This document shows, one piece after another, positions 17,776-25,885 of a DNA stretch of 27,750 bases. The DNA comes from UBA2336 sp964597075 (GTDB lineage: Bacteria > Bacteroidota > Bacteroidia > Cytophagales > Cyclobacteriaceae). Both the position numbers and the translations under genes were made by a program. The stretch lies in contig CAZQXC010000019.1 in the NCBI GenBank assembly GCA_964597075.1, positions 1-27,750 on the forward strand. The letters run 5' to 3'. Below the pieces are notes generated by a model. That model saw only the letters and a list, made by a program, of their open reading frames with translations. It was not told the origin of the DNA and ran no database searches. Within the stretch, counting starts at the first letter, position 1, and each line of letters opens with the position of its first letter.

Positions 17776-18966
17776 ATGTTGTCCAAACCATTAATAATTG
17801 AAAAGGGAATTATACAACCGACTTTTGATAAACGTAAACGGAACAGTTTTTTCCGTATTACTGTCATTCCTTCGGGAGTTCTCACAAAAGAAGGAGTACC
17901 GGTTGATCAAAGCAAGACCATCATTAACGAAAGAGAGTTAGTGCGTCCATTACCAATAAACCCATCAAAGACCGAACTAAAATACATGGATGCGGATGCT
18001 ATTTACTTTTGCATTCCGCAAAATCATTTCGGACATGTTTTGACAGGAACGATGGCATTCGCTTATATTTTACTGAATGATAAATACAAAAATCATAAAA
18101 TTGTCTTCACTGCATATGCTCCTGCTTATACGGAACCTTGTGAAGCCATTATAACATTATTTAAACATCTTGGGGTTCGCGAAGAGAATATTATAACAAT
18201 AACCGAATATACGCAATTCAAAAGCGTTATGGTAGTGGAGCCTACGCTTCGCTGTGTGCGTTTGTCCAGATTTAGAAAAAGATTATTTGAAATCGACAAG
18301 GAATTTATTGAACCGTTTAGGGCAATCTCAACAAAATTTGTTGACAAAGGTTATCCTGCCAAAGTCTATTTCTCGCGCAGCAAAATTACTCACAGACCAA
18401 TCATGTTTGAAGAAAAGATAGAACAGATATTCAAAAAGAATGGTTACAAAATATTTTATCCCGAACAATTACCGCTTGACGAACAAATAAAACTTGTAGC
18501 CAATGCTGATTATTTTGCCTGCCTTCAAGGAACGTTGGAGCATCATAGTGTATTTATGAAGGATAACGCAGTATTTATTACAATCTCTCGAAAAGCGGGA
18601 CGGACGGAAAGACAAGTTCTAATAAACAACGTGCAGAAAACAATCAAACATGTATATCTCAGAGGCAATATTCAACCATTCGGAGATAAATTAAATCCGA
18701 ATATAGTCGGATTAAGCACGGATTTTTTTCCATTTCTTGAAGAGTACAATTTTAATTATGATGCTAACGATTTGAATCCGTTAAGCAATCGGGAAATAGA
18801 TGAATATGTTGAAAAATGTTCGTGGAGCCACCCCCATTTACCAATAAAAATTTTAAAAAGAATGCTTACATTTTTTTTAAAAACGAATCAAAATTCTTTT
18901 CGGAAAGAATTAACGCATTACCTCCACACCAAAAACAAACTAGATGAGATCACACAAAACAAATAA
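17776..18966 (+). CDS. GT61-family (DUF563) glycosyltransferase
   Basis: A 396-residue protein resembling family GT61 (DUF563). Supporting stretches are IPQNHFGHVLTGTMAF (about 80), VYFSRSK with its basic residues (about 197-203), and the C-terminal GTLEHHSVFM (252-261), the usual site of conserved acidic and histidine residues in this family. The gene is the most AT-rich in the window: five 60-base lines counted by hand (from 18061, 18181, 18421, 18721 and 18841) hold 81 G+C in 300 bases, about 27%, against 45-53% in lines from rfbB and metK. Its ATG is 4 bases after the preceding stop, and its last 49 bases overlap the PAP2 gene on the other strand. Confidence 0.8.
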   Translation: MLSKPLIIEKGIIQPTFDKRKRNSFFRITVIPSGVLTKEGVPVDQSKTIINERELVRPLPINPSKTELKYMDADAIYFCIPQNHFGHVLTGTMAFAYILLNDKYKNHKIVFTAYAPAYTEPCEAIITLFKHLGVREENIITITEYTQFKSVMVVEPTLRCVRLSRFRKRLFEIDKEFIEPFRAISTKFVDKGYPAKVYFSRSKITHRPIMFEEKIEQIFKKNGYKIFYPEQLPLDEQIKLVANADYFACLQGTLEHHSVFMKDNAVFITISRKAGRTERQVLINNVQKTIKHVYLRGNIQPFGDKLNPNIVGLSTDFFPFLEEYNFNYDANDLNPLSNREIDEYVEKCSWSHPHLPIKILKRMLTFFLKTNQNSFRKELTHYLHTKNKLDEITQNK

Positions 18967-19610
18967 GCAGCAAATACGAACGCTAGTATTTTGCCTTGCT
19001 GCAAATCATATTGCCTTGTTTTCTCAAAAGAAATTGACGGAAACATTTTTTTCCGGAGTGAAGCTAACACCGCGTAAAGAATCAAAGCAATGAGTGTCCC
19101 TGCCAACATGCCCCCTACAACATCCGAAATGAAATGCATACCGAGATAAATCCGCGAATAGCTGATGACCGTAGCCCAAACAAATGCTACACCTGTTACC
19201 CAACGATTTCGAAATACCAACGACAGAAAAACGGCAAAGCCAAAACTGTTCGTAGCATGTCCTGAAATAAAACTGAAACCACCTCCCCGATGTCCGTGCA
19301 CGATATCCACTAAGTCCTTAAAATCAGGATGATACGTAGGGCGAAGCCGCTCAAAAAATGGCTTGATCAATCCCGATGAAAATTGGTCGCACAACACCAT
19401 CGTTAGTACAAAAAAAAGCAAGAGGAGTGCAGTTTCTTTTTTCACCGTTTTATAAAAAAGAAAAATCGCAACAAACAAGTAGAAAGGTATCCACACGGTG
19501 CTTTTGCTGACAACCCACATTATGTTGTCCAAAAAGACAGAGTCGCTGCCATTCAGTAAGAAAAATAATTCTCGCTCATAAGAAAGCAGGCTTTCTATAA
19601 ATTCTTTCAT
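18918..19610 (-). CDS. PAP2-family membrane phosphatase
   Basis: A 230-residue integral membrane phosphatase of the PAP2 superfamily. All three catalytic motifs are present: K83-to-R90 in KPFFERLRP, SGH at 116-118 (catalytic H118), and R153, H159 and D163 in SRIYLGMHFISD. Several hydrophobic segments surround them. Family members remove phosphate from phosphatidic acid, PGP or undecaprenyl diphosphate; beside a glycosyltransferase block the last would make sense, but this is inference. The C-terminal 16 codons are antisense to the end of the GT61 gene, so the frames are mutually constrained there. No good promoter is seen upstream. Confidence 0.92.
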   Translation of the reverse strand: MKEFIESLLSYERELFFLLNGSDSVFLDNIMWVVSKSTVWIPFYLFVAIFLFYKTVKKETALLLLFFVLTMVLCDQFSSGLIKPFFERLRPTYHPDFKDLVDIVHGHRGGGFSFISGHATNSFGFAVFLSLVFRNRWVTGVAFVWATVISYSRIYLGMHFISDVVGGMLAGTLIALILYAVLASLRKKMFPSISFEKTRQYDLQQGKILAFVFAAYLFCVISSSLFLVWR

Positions 19611-19684
19611 CTGTGAACTTTCCTAAAGATATGGCAAAGAATTCTTGCAGATTGGCAGAAATTCAACGCTATGATTTGTTCAAG

Positions 19685-19987
19685 TTAAGCCCTCGCCTGT
19701 TTAACCCTCGTTTTAAATTTCTTTAATTGATTTTTTAGTGCATCTGTGGCCTGATCAGTAGCCGCTTCAAATGAACGGGCCTTTTCAATAGCAAAAAGCT
19801 GGTTTCCCGGAAGGTTAAGTTTAATCTCAACCGTTTTATTATCAACTCCTTCATTGTTTAACCGGAGGAAAACCTCACCATCCACCATACGGTCAAAATA
19901 GGTCTCGAGTTTGTCAACTTTCTTTTGAATAAAATCAACAAGCTTTCTGTCTGCATCAAAGTGAATGGATTGAACTTTCAGTTTCAT
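19685..19987 (-). CDS. raiA: Ribosome hibernation factor, short HPF/RaiA
   Basis: A 100-residue short-form hibernation-promoting factor/translation inhibitor. It begins MKLKVQSIHFDADRKLVDFI and shows the beta-alpha-beta-beta-beta-alpha pattern of the family, with VEIKLNLPGN and SFEAATDQATDALKNQLKK near the C-terminus. It binds the 30S decoding region when growth slows. At this length it lacks the dimerisation domain of long HPF. The gene lies downstream of the Xer recombinase and rpsU, an arrangement I know from other Bacteroidota. A 12-base palindrome sits just upstream of its start. Confidence 0.93.
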   Translation of the reverse strand: MKLKVQSIHFDADRKLVDFIQKKVDKLETYFDRMVDGEVFLRLNNEGVDNKTVEIKLNLPGNQLFAIEKARSFEAATDQATDALKNQLKKFKTRVKQARA

Positions 19988-19997
19988 AATTAAAAAA

Positions 19998-20009
19998 TTT
20001 AACGTTAAA
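19998..20009. promoter_or_regulatory. Perfect 12-base palindrome upstream of raiA
   Basis: TTTAACGTTAAA is a perfect palindrome 10 bases before the raiA ATG. Its position would suit a repressor or activator, but it is short and AT-rich, and only one copy was noticed. Confidence 0.25.
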
Positions 20010-20068
20010 CATACAACCTAAATCTGGCGAATCAGCATCAAGTAATCATATCATCACAGGCACTTCAT

Positions 20069-20950
20069 TTATGCTTTGGGATGGGCCTGATCGTAAGCCT
20101 TTTTTATTTTTTCCATGGAATTGTGCGTGTAGACTTGTGTAGCCGCTAAACTGCTGTGTCCTAATAAATCTTTAACAGCATTTATTTCAGCCCCTTTATT
20201 CAACAAATGAGTTGCATAGGTGTGTCGCAAAACATGTGGACTTCTTTTTTCGCTCGATGTATTTTCATTCAGATATTTTTTTACGATCCGGTATACCATC
20301 ATCGGGTAGCAGGGGTCGCCTTTATCCGTAACAAAAACAAATCCGTGTTTCTTCCTGTCAACCTCTTTGTTTCTGATTTGTTGATATACCTTAAGTATAG
20401 GAACGATACTTTTATGAAAAGGGATTACCCTTTCCTTGTTTCTTTTTCCTAATACTTTAATGGTGCGCGACTGAATATCAAGTTGTGATTCTTTTAAGGT
20501 AATTAGTTCAGAAAGACGAATACCGGTGGCATAGAACAATTCGAGGATCAGTTTATCACGCCATCCTTCAAGCGTATCAGCAAATTCCACATGATCAAGC
20601 AGATTAACCATGTCAGCTTCTTTTACAAATGAAGGTAGACGCTTTTGCGTTTTCAGAACGCGGATTTTGGTCATAGGGTTTTTCACAATGACTTCCTGCC
20701 GCATTAAAAATTTATAGAATGTTTTAAGGCTGGCAATTTTTCTGTTAATAGAGGAAGGTTTTATGCCGGAATCAACCAGTTGAATGATCCAGGCACGAAT
20801 GATTCCATAGTCAGATGAATCGGGCGCATGGTCCGGGAAAACCTCTTTAAGAAAGCCGTTAAATTGTGCCAGATCGTTTTGGTAAGCCGTGAGCGTATGT
20901 TTGCTGACGCGCTTCTCATATTGCAGATATTTAAAAAATGATTCTACCAT
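20069..20950 (-). CDS. Xer-type tyrosine recombinase
   Basis: A 293-residue tyrosine recombinase of XerC/XerD type. After an N-terminal SAM-like core-binding domain (about 1-90), the catalytic domain has the full set R145, K169, H239, R242, H265 and nucleophile Y274 (in QVYTHNSMEKIKKAY). Size and placement beside rpsU and raiA fit a housekeeping Xer for chromosome dimer resolution rather than a phage integrase, but XerC and XerD cannot be separated here. The frame extends to a GTG at 20959; the ATG at 20950 gives the family-like start MVESFFKYLQYEKR and is preferred. It follows the rpsU terminator, so it may rely on read-through or an unseen promoter. Confidence 0.93.
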   Translation of the reverse strand: MVESFFKYLQYEKRVSKHTLTAYQNDLAQFNGFLKEVFPDHAPDSSDYGIIRAWIIQLVDSGIKPSSINRKIASLKTFYKFLMRQEVIVKNPMTKIRVLKTQKRLPSFVKEADMVNLLDHVEFADTLEGWRDKLILELFYATGIRLSELITLKESQLDIQSRTIKVLGKRNKERVIPFHKSIVPILKVYQQIRNKEVDRKKHGFVFVTDKGDPCYPMMVYRIVKKYLNENTSSEKRSPHVLRHTYATHLLNKGAEINAVKDLLGHSSLAATQVYTHNSMEKIKKAYDQAHPKA

Positions 20951-20987
20951 GCTGTACACACAATTCCCACAGGTAGTACCAATGTAA

Positions 20988-21021
20988 AAAAATAATCCCC
21001 AAGGGTAAAGCCCTTGGGGAT
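20988..21021 (-). terminator. Intrinsic terminator of rpsU
   Basis: On the minus strand, ATCCCCAAGGG and CCCTTGGGGAT form a perfect 11-base-pair stem with a 5-base loop (21021-20995), followed by a T-rich tract with seven consecutive T. It lies about 50 bases past the rpsU stop and before the recombinase gene. Confidence 0.85.
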
Positions 21022-21071
21022 AAATCTATACGTGAATCTGAGTCAGGAACACCTGATTCAATTTTGATAGG

Positions 21072-21266
21072 TTAGGCGTTCTCCAGGCCTTTCATGCGCT
21101 CCCGGTAAGCGGCACGAATAATTTCACTTCTGCGCGTAATCGAAGGCTTTTCAAACGAAGTGCGGGAACGCAATTCCCTTAAAACACCAGTTTTCTCAAA
21201 CTTCTTCTTAAAACGCTTAAGCGCCTTGTCAATCGATTCGTTTTCCTTAATGTTGATTACAATCAT
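21072..21266 (-). CDS. rpsU: 30S ribosomal protein bS21
   Basis: Small basic ribosomal protein bS21, 64 residues from the ATG at 21266. MIVINIKENESIDKALKRF is the normal beginning, followed by the KKKFEKTGVLRELRSR core. The open frame continues 17 codons further upstream, but that part covers the promoter and does not resemble bS21. In Bacteroidota bS21 has been linked to masking of the 16S anti-Shine-Dalgarno sequence, which agrees with the weak Shine-Dalgarno signals in this window. It has its own promoter and terminator, so it can be made as a single-gene transcript. Confidence 0.96.
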   Translation of the reverse strand: MIVINIKENESIDKALKRFKKKFEKTGVLRELRSRTSFEKPSITRRSEIIRAAYRERMKGLENA

Positions 21267-21285
21267 TTCTTTCCAATTTGGGCTG

Positions 21286-21317
21286 CAAATATAATGAAAG
21301 AGCAGCCATTTTTGCAA
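21286..21317 (-). promoter_or_regulatory. Promoter of rpsU
   Basis: On the minus strand: TTG (21317-21315), a 21-base spacer, then TATATTTG (21293-21286), matching both consensus elements. The -7 box ends about 20 bases before the rpsU ATG. It lies directly after the stop of the upstream acyl-CoA dehydrogenase gene. Confidence 0.7.
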
Positions 21318-21320
21318 AAA

Positions 21321-22490
21321 TCACTTCAAAACTGCCCTTGAAATAACCAGTTTTTGAATTTCGGACGTTCCCTCCCCTATGGTGCATAATTTGGCATCCC
21401 TGTAATACTTTTCAGCCGGAAAATCCTTGGTATAGCCATATCCGCCAAAAATCTGAACGCCTTCATTCGCTATTTCCACGGCTATTTCTGATGCATAAAG
21501 CTTCGCCATGGCCGACTCTTTATTCACGTTTATACCCTTATTTTTCAGGTCAGCTGCCCGGTACGTAAGTAATTTGGCAGCTTCTATTTTGGTGGCCATA
21601 TCGGCCAGCTTGAAAGCAATGCCCTGGAATGTTGATATGGGTTTGTTGAATTGGTGCCTTTCTTTGGAGTATTGTAAGGCGGCCTCAAAGGCTCCTTGAG
21701 CAATACCCAAACTGAGTGCTGCAATGGAAATTCTGCCACCATCAAGTACTTTCATGGACTGAATGAATCCCTCTCCTTCGTTTCCAAGCATTTGTGATTT
21801 ATGAATACGACAATCTGAAAATATCAGCTCAGCCGTTTCGGAAGCTCTCATTCCCAGTTTATTTTCTTTTTTTCCTGAAGTAAATCCGGGGGTCCCTTTT
21901 TCAAATATAAAGGCTGTCATACCATGCGAATCCCCCACCTCACCAGTCCGAACAATTACTACGGATACATCCCCTGATTTACCATGGGTAATGAAGTTTT
22001 TTGCCCCATTAATCACATAGTAATCTCCATCGCGCACTGCAACGGTCCTCATATTTCCAGCATCCGACCCAGTATTAGGTTCCGTAAGTCCCCAGGCTCC
22101 AATCCATTCAGCTGTGGCCAGGCGGGGTATATATTTTTGTTTTTGCTCTTCATTGCCAAACTGAAGAATATGATTTGTGCACAATGAGTTATGCGCTGCC
22201 ATAGACAGACCGATGGACCCATCGATTTTCGCCAACTCTGCAATGGCCGTAACATATTCAAGATACCCGAAGCCTGCACCCCCATACTCCTCAGGCACAA
22301 GCACGCCCATCAGGCCGAGTTTTCCCATTTTTTTAAACATTTCAACCGGGAACTCCTGCGATTCGTCCCAATCCATCATGAATGGTTTTATTTCACGCGC
22401 GCCAAAATCCCGCACCATCTGCGCTATCATTTGCTGGTTCTCACTTTCCTCAAAGCTTATATTGGATGGGCTATCGCTTAATACATTCAT
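21321..22490 (-). CDS. Acyl-CoA dehydrogenase
   Basis: An FAD-dependent acyl-CoA dehydrogenase of 389 residues, standard for short- or branched-chain enzymes; it oxidises acyl-CoA to the trans-2-enoyl form and passes electrons to ETF. GLTEPNTGSDAGNM (about 134-147) is the FAD/substrate signature, and GEGTSEIQ near the C-terminus supplies the likely catalytic base E373. GYGYTKDFPAEKYYRDAK is the second family signature. Chain-length preference cannot be read with confidence. It has its own promoter and no beta-oxidation neighbours in the window. Confidence 0.95.
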   Translation of the reverse strand: MNVLSDSPSNISFEESENQQMIAQMVRDFGAREIKPFMMDWDESQEFPVEMFKKMGKLGLMGVLVPEEYGGAGFGYLEYVTAIAELAKIDGSIGLSMAAHNSLCTNHILQFGNEEQKQKYIPRLATAEWIGAWGLTEPNTGSDAGNMRTVAVRDGDYYVINGAKNFITHGKSGDVSVVIVRTGEVGDSHGMTAFIFEKGTPGFTSGKKENKLGMRASETAELIFSDCRIHKSQMLGNEGEGFIQSMKVLDGGRISIAALSLGIAQGAFEAALQYSKERHQFNKPISTFQGIAFKLADMATKIEAAKLLTYRAADLKNKGINVNKESAMAKLYASEIAVEIANEGVQIFGGYGYTKDFPAEKYYRDAKLCTIGEGTSEIQKLVISRAVLK

Positions 22491-22513
22491 GGTTCAATTT
22501 TATTTTAGGGTTA

Positions 22514-22544
22514 CGAAGGTAGGGCATTTAAAGCAATACCCAAA
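22514..22544 (-). promoter_or_regulatory. Promoter of the acyl-CoA dehydrogenase gene
   Basis: On the minus strand: TTTG (22544-22541), a 19-base spacer, then TACCTTCG (22521-22514), one base off TAnnTTTG. The -7 box ends 23 bases before the ATG. Confidence 0.55.
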
Positions 22545-22604
22545 CGAATGTTAGTTTGTTCAGGTTAAATCTTTGTTACAGCCTGTTTTAGAAGGCAAAA
22601 CAAT

Positions 22605-22612
22605 TATTTTTG
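22605..22612 (+). promoter_or_regulatory. Possible -7 box for ugd
   Basis: TATTTTTG fits the -7 consensus 21 bases before the ugd ATG. The nearest upstream TTG (22573-22575) is 29 bases away, too far for a normal spacer, so the assignment is weak. Confidence 0.4.
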
Positions 22613-22633
22613 GGGTCATTTAATAGGCCTTAT

Positions 22634-23947
22634 ATGAAAATTACAGTAGTTGGAACCGGATATGTTGGTTTGGTTAGCGGTACTTGCTTTGCAGAAACAG
22701 GCAATACGGTGACCTGTGTAGATATTGATGTTGATAAAGTTAATAAACTCAGGGGTGGTAAACTGACCATTTTTGAACCCGGGCTGGAATCCATTTTTGA
22801 GCGGAATGTTAAAGAGGGCAGATTATTCTTTACGACTGATTTGCGTGAAGGCATTCAGGATGCTCAGGTAATTATGTTAGCCTTGCCCACACCACCCGGT
22901 GCAGATGGAGCAGCAGATTTACAATACGTACTTAGGGTGGCCGGACAGCTTGGTCCTATGCTTGAAAAATATACGGTGATTGTAAACAAGAGTACTGTAC
23001 CTGTAGGGACGGCACAGAAAGTTCACGCAAAGGTTTCGGAAGGAGCAAAAGTTGAGTTTGATGTAGTATCAAATCCGGAATTTTTACGGGAAGGTCTAGC
23101 GGTTGAAGATTTTATGAAGCCTGAGCGTGTTGTTATTGGAACACGGTCACCACGCGCACAAAAAATAATGGAGACACTCTATGCGCCATTTGTTATGCAA
23201 GGTAATCCGGTGATCGTTATGGATGAACCCTCCGCTGAGTTAACTAAGTATGCTGCGAATGCATTTCTTGCCACAAAAATTACCTTCATGAATGAGATAG
23301 CAAACATGTGCGAACGCTTGGGTGCAGATGTTGATTTGGTTCGGAAGGGGATGGGGACAGATAGCCGTATTGGTAAACGATTTTTATTTGCGGGTATTGG
23401 CTACGGAGGCAGTTGCTTTCCAAAAGATGTTCAGGCGCTTTCTCAATCGGCACAGCAGGTGAAGTATGACTTCAAAATTCTGGATGCTGTAATGACCGTG
23501 AATGAACATCAAAAGACAAAGATGATTGAACGGATGAAGGAGCACTTTAAAGAAGGGTTGAAAGGGAAAAAAATAGCCGTTTGGGGATTGGCTTTCAAAC
23601 CACAAACCGATGACATTCGTGAAGCACCAGCGTTGTTAAATATTACTGAACTGCTGGTTCTTGGGGCCTCCGTTCATGTGCATGATCCGGAAGCGATAGA
23701 AAATGTACGCAAGCAGTTGGGTGATAAGATCACCTACCACTCAAATTCTTATGAAGCCCTTAAAGATGCAGATGCGTTATTGATAGCTACCGAGTGGCCT
23801 GAATACCGCACGCCTGATTATGAACGGATGGCACAACTCATGAAAACGAAAGCTATTTTTGATGGCAGAAACATATACGACCTTTCAAATATTCGTGAAC
23901 TTGGGTTCAATTATTATAGTATTGGTCGTGAAATCATAAAAAACTAA
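22634..23947 (+). CDS. ugd: UDP-glucose 6-dehydrogenase
   Basis: Oxidises UDP-glucose to UDP-glucuronate with two NAD+, giving an acidic sugar donor for surface polysaccharides. The 437-residue protein starts with the NAD-binding MKITVVGTGYVGLVSG (GxGxxG at 7-12); the catalytic cysteine is C261 in GYGGSCFPKD, and the C-terminal UDP-binding domain contains WGLAFKPQTDDIREAP. The frame runs 8 codons further upstream, but the ATG at 22634 sits exactly at the family start. The rfbB start is 5 bases downstream, suggesting one operon of ugd, rfbB and rfbA. Confidence 0.97.
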   Translation: MKITVVGTGYVGLVSGTCFAETGNTVTCVDIDVDKVNKLRGGKLTIFEPGLESIFERNVKEGRLFFTTDLREGIQDAQVIMLALPTPPGADGAADLQYVLRVAGQLGPMLEKYTVIVNKSTVPVGTAQKVHAKVSEGAKVEFDVVSNPEFLREGLAVEDFMKPERVVIGTRSPRAQKIMETLYAPFVMQGNPVIVMDEPSAELTKYAANAFLATKITFMNEIANMCERLGADVDLVRKGMGTDSRIGKRFLFAGIGYGGSCFPKDVQALSQSAQQVKYDFKILDAVMTVNEHQKTKMIERMKEHFKEGLKGKKIAVWGLAFKPQTDDIREAPALLNITELLVLGASVHVHDPEAIENVRKQLGDKITYHSNSYEALKDADALLIATEWPEYRTPDYERMAQLMKTKAIFDGRNIYDLSNIRELGFNYYSIGREIIKN

Positions 23948-23952
23948 AAACA

Positions 23953-25011
23953 TTGGCAGACAAGAAAAATATTTTGATCACCGGTGGAGCCGGCTTTATT
24001 GGTTCCCATGTTGTACGTCTTTTTGTTAACAAATACCCACAATACCGCATCATTAATCTTGATAGCCTGACGTACGCGGGCAACCTGGAGAACCTCCTGG
24101 ATGTGGAGAGCAAGCCCAATTACAAATTCATTAAAGGCGATATCCTCGATCTTGAACTGCTAAACTCAATTTTTTCAGAGTATCCGGTTCAGGGAGTTAT
24201 TCATCTGGCTGCTGAATCACATGTTGATCGATCCATTCACAATCCGGATGAGTTTGCCATGACCAATATTATTGGCACTATTCGATTGCTGAAAGCTGCC
24301 CACTCCGCATGGCATGGAAAGCTTAATGGTAAAATGTTTTATCATATTTCTACAGACGAAGTGTATGGATCTATTAATGATGGGTACTTCACGGAGGAAA
24401 CTCCCATTGATCCGCGGTCTCCTTATTCAGCATCGAAAGCAAGTAGTGATCATTTTGTACAGGCGTTTGGCAACAGCTATGGTTTGCCAACACTTATTAG
24501 CCGTTGTTCCAATAACTATGGACCCTATCAGTTTCCGGAGAAGTTAATTCCGCTCATGATTAACAACATGGTGCAAGGCAAGCCACTACCGGTATATGGA
24601 AAAGGAGAGAATATTCGCGACTGGCTTTTCGTAGAGGATCATGCCAGTGCTATTGATGCTATTTTTCATAAAGGAAAAGCTGGTGAAGTATTCAACATAG
24701 GTGGTAACAACGAATGGAAAAATATTGATCTGATAAAGTTGCTGTGCAGTATCGTGGATGCAAAACTTGGACGCGAAGAAGGCACTGCAATGAAACTTAT
24801 TACCTATGTAACCGATCGTCCCGGTCATGACTTGCGTTACGCCATTGACGCATCGAAAGTTATTAGCGAAACAGGTTGGCGTCCCGAAACCGATTTTGCA
24901 CAAGGATTGGAGACAACAGTGAGCTGGTATCTGGAGAATAAAGACTGGTTGAATCATGTAACCTCGGGAGAATACCTGAAGTATTACGATAAAATGTATG
25001 TAAATCGTTGA
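23953..25011 (+). CDS. rfbB: dTDP-glucose 4,6-dehydratase
   Basis: Second step of the dTDP-rhamnose pathway: dTDP-glucose to dTDP-4-keto-6-deoxyglucose. An extended SDR of 352 residues with GGAGFIGS (11-18), the catalytic T134-D135-E136 (in STDEVYGS), and Y158/K162 in YSASK, followed by RCSNNYGPYQFPEKLIP, the usual RmlB signature. The T-D-E triad separates it from epimerases. It starts with TTG at 23953, 5 bases after ugd; no in-frame ATG precedes the Rossmann motif. rfbA follows after 16 bases, the reverse of the pathway order. Confidence 0.96.
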   Translation: MADKKNILITGGAGFIGSHVVRLFVNKYPQYRIINLDSLTYAGNLENLLDVESKPNYKFIKGDILDLELLNSIFSEYPVQGVIHLAAESHVDRSIHNPDEFAMTNIIGTIRLLKAAHSAWHGKLNGKMFYHISTDEVYGSINDGYFTEETPIDPRSPYSASKASSDHFVQAFGNSYGLPTLISRCSNNYGPYQFPEKLIPLMINNMVQGKPLPVYGKGENIRDWLFVEDHASAIDAIFHKGKAGEVFNIGGNNEWKNIDLIKLLCSIVDAKLGREEGTAMKLITYVTDRPGHDLRYAIDASKVISETGWRPETDFAQGLETTVSWYLENKDWLNHVTSGEYLKYYDKMYVNR

Positions 25012-25027
25012 TAATCAACATAATATT

Positions 25028-25885
25028 ATGAAGGGAATCATATTAGCAGGAGGATCAGGTACGCGTTTACACCCCCTCACGTTGGCGGTGAGCAAGCAAC
25101 TCATGCCGTTGTATGATAAGCCTATGATTTACTATCCGCTATCCGTTTTAATGATGGCGGGGATCAAAGAAATTTTGATTATCTCAACACCGCATGATCT
25201 ACCCATGTTCAAAAAACTATTAGGTGATGGTAAGCAACTGGGATGTTCTTTTACGTATGCTGAACAACCACGACCGGAAGGACTCGCACAAGCATTCATC
25301 ATTGGTGAAGAATTTATTGGTACCGATAGTGTTGCGTTGATTTTGGGTGACAATATTTTCTATGGAAGTGGTTTTGCCAAGTTGGTTCAGTCATGCGTTG
25401 ATCCCAAAGGGGGTATTGTATTTGCGTACCACGTGAATGATCCGGAGCGTTATGGTGTGGTAGAATTTGATGAACAAATGAATGCGATCTCTATTGAGGA
25501 GAAGCCAAGTCAGCCGAAATCAAACTATGCGGTTCCGGGTTTATATTTTTACGACAATGATGTGGTGAACATTGCCAAAAACATCAAACCAAGTCCGCGT
25601 GGTGAATTAGAGATTACCGATGTGAACAACACTTACCTGAGAAGCGGAAAGTTAAAAGTTGCTGTTATGAATCGCGGTACAGCATGGCTGGATACTGGTA
25701 CATTTGATTCACTCATGCAGGCATCAACCTTTGTTCAGGTAATTGAGCAACGTCAAGGATTGAAGGTAGGATGTATTGAAGAAATTGCTTACCGCATGAA
25801 GTTCATCAACCGCGAGCAACTTTTGACCCTTGCCAAACCCCTGGAAAAGAGCGGCTATGGTGAATACCTGAAAAGACTAGTGTAA
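25028..25885 (+). CDS. rfbA: Glucose-1-phosphate thymidylyltransferase
   Basis: First step of the dTDP-sugar pathway: dTTP plus glucose-1-phosphate to dTDP-glucose. The 285-residue protein has the nucleotidyltransferase signature GGSGTRLHPLT (8-18) with SKQLMPLYDKPMIYYP next, LGDNIFYG (about 110) for metal binding and EEKPSQPKSNYAV (about 158). Length and motifs are standard. The operon ends here: rfbC and rfbD, needed to reach dTDP-L-rhamnose, are not in the window, because the next gene is on the other strand with its stop 3 bases away. Confidence 0.97.
   Translation: MKGIILAGGSGTRLHPLTLAVSKQLMPLYDKPMIYYPLSVLMMAGIKEILIISTPHDLPMFKKLLGDGKQLGCSFTYAEQPRPEGLAQAFIIGEEFIGTDSVALILGDNIFYGSGFAKLVQSCVDPKGGIVFAYHVNDPERYGVVEFDEQMNAISIEEKPSQPKSNYAVPGLYFYDNDVVNIAKNIKPSPRGELEITDVNNTYLRSGKLKVAVMNRGTAWLDTGTFDSLMQASTFVQVIEQRQGLKVGCIEEIAYRMKFINREQLLTLAKPLEKSGYGEYLKRLV

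Noticed and set aside
20069..20950. Tyrosine recombinase as a mobile-element integrase
   Set aside because: Size, full Xer motif set and the rpsU/raiA neighbours fit housekeeping Xer; no attachment repeats or mobile genes seen.
22177..22554. Open frame of 125 codons antisense to the acyl-CoA dehydrogenase gene
   Set aside because: It lies almost entirely against a well-supported gene and shows no family motif.
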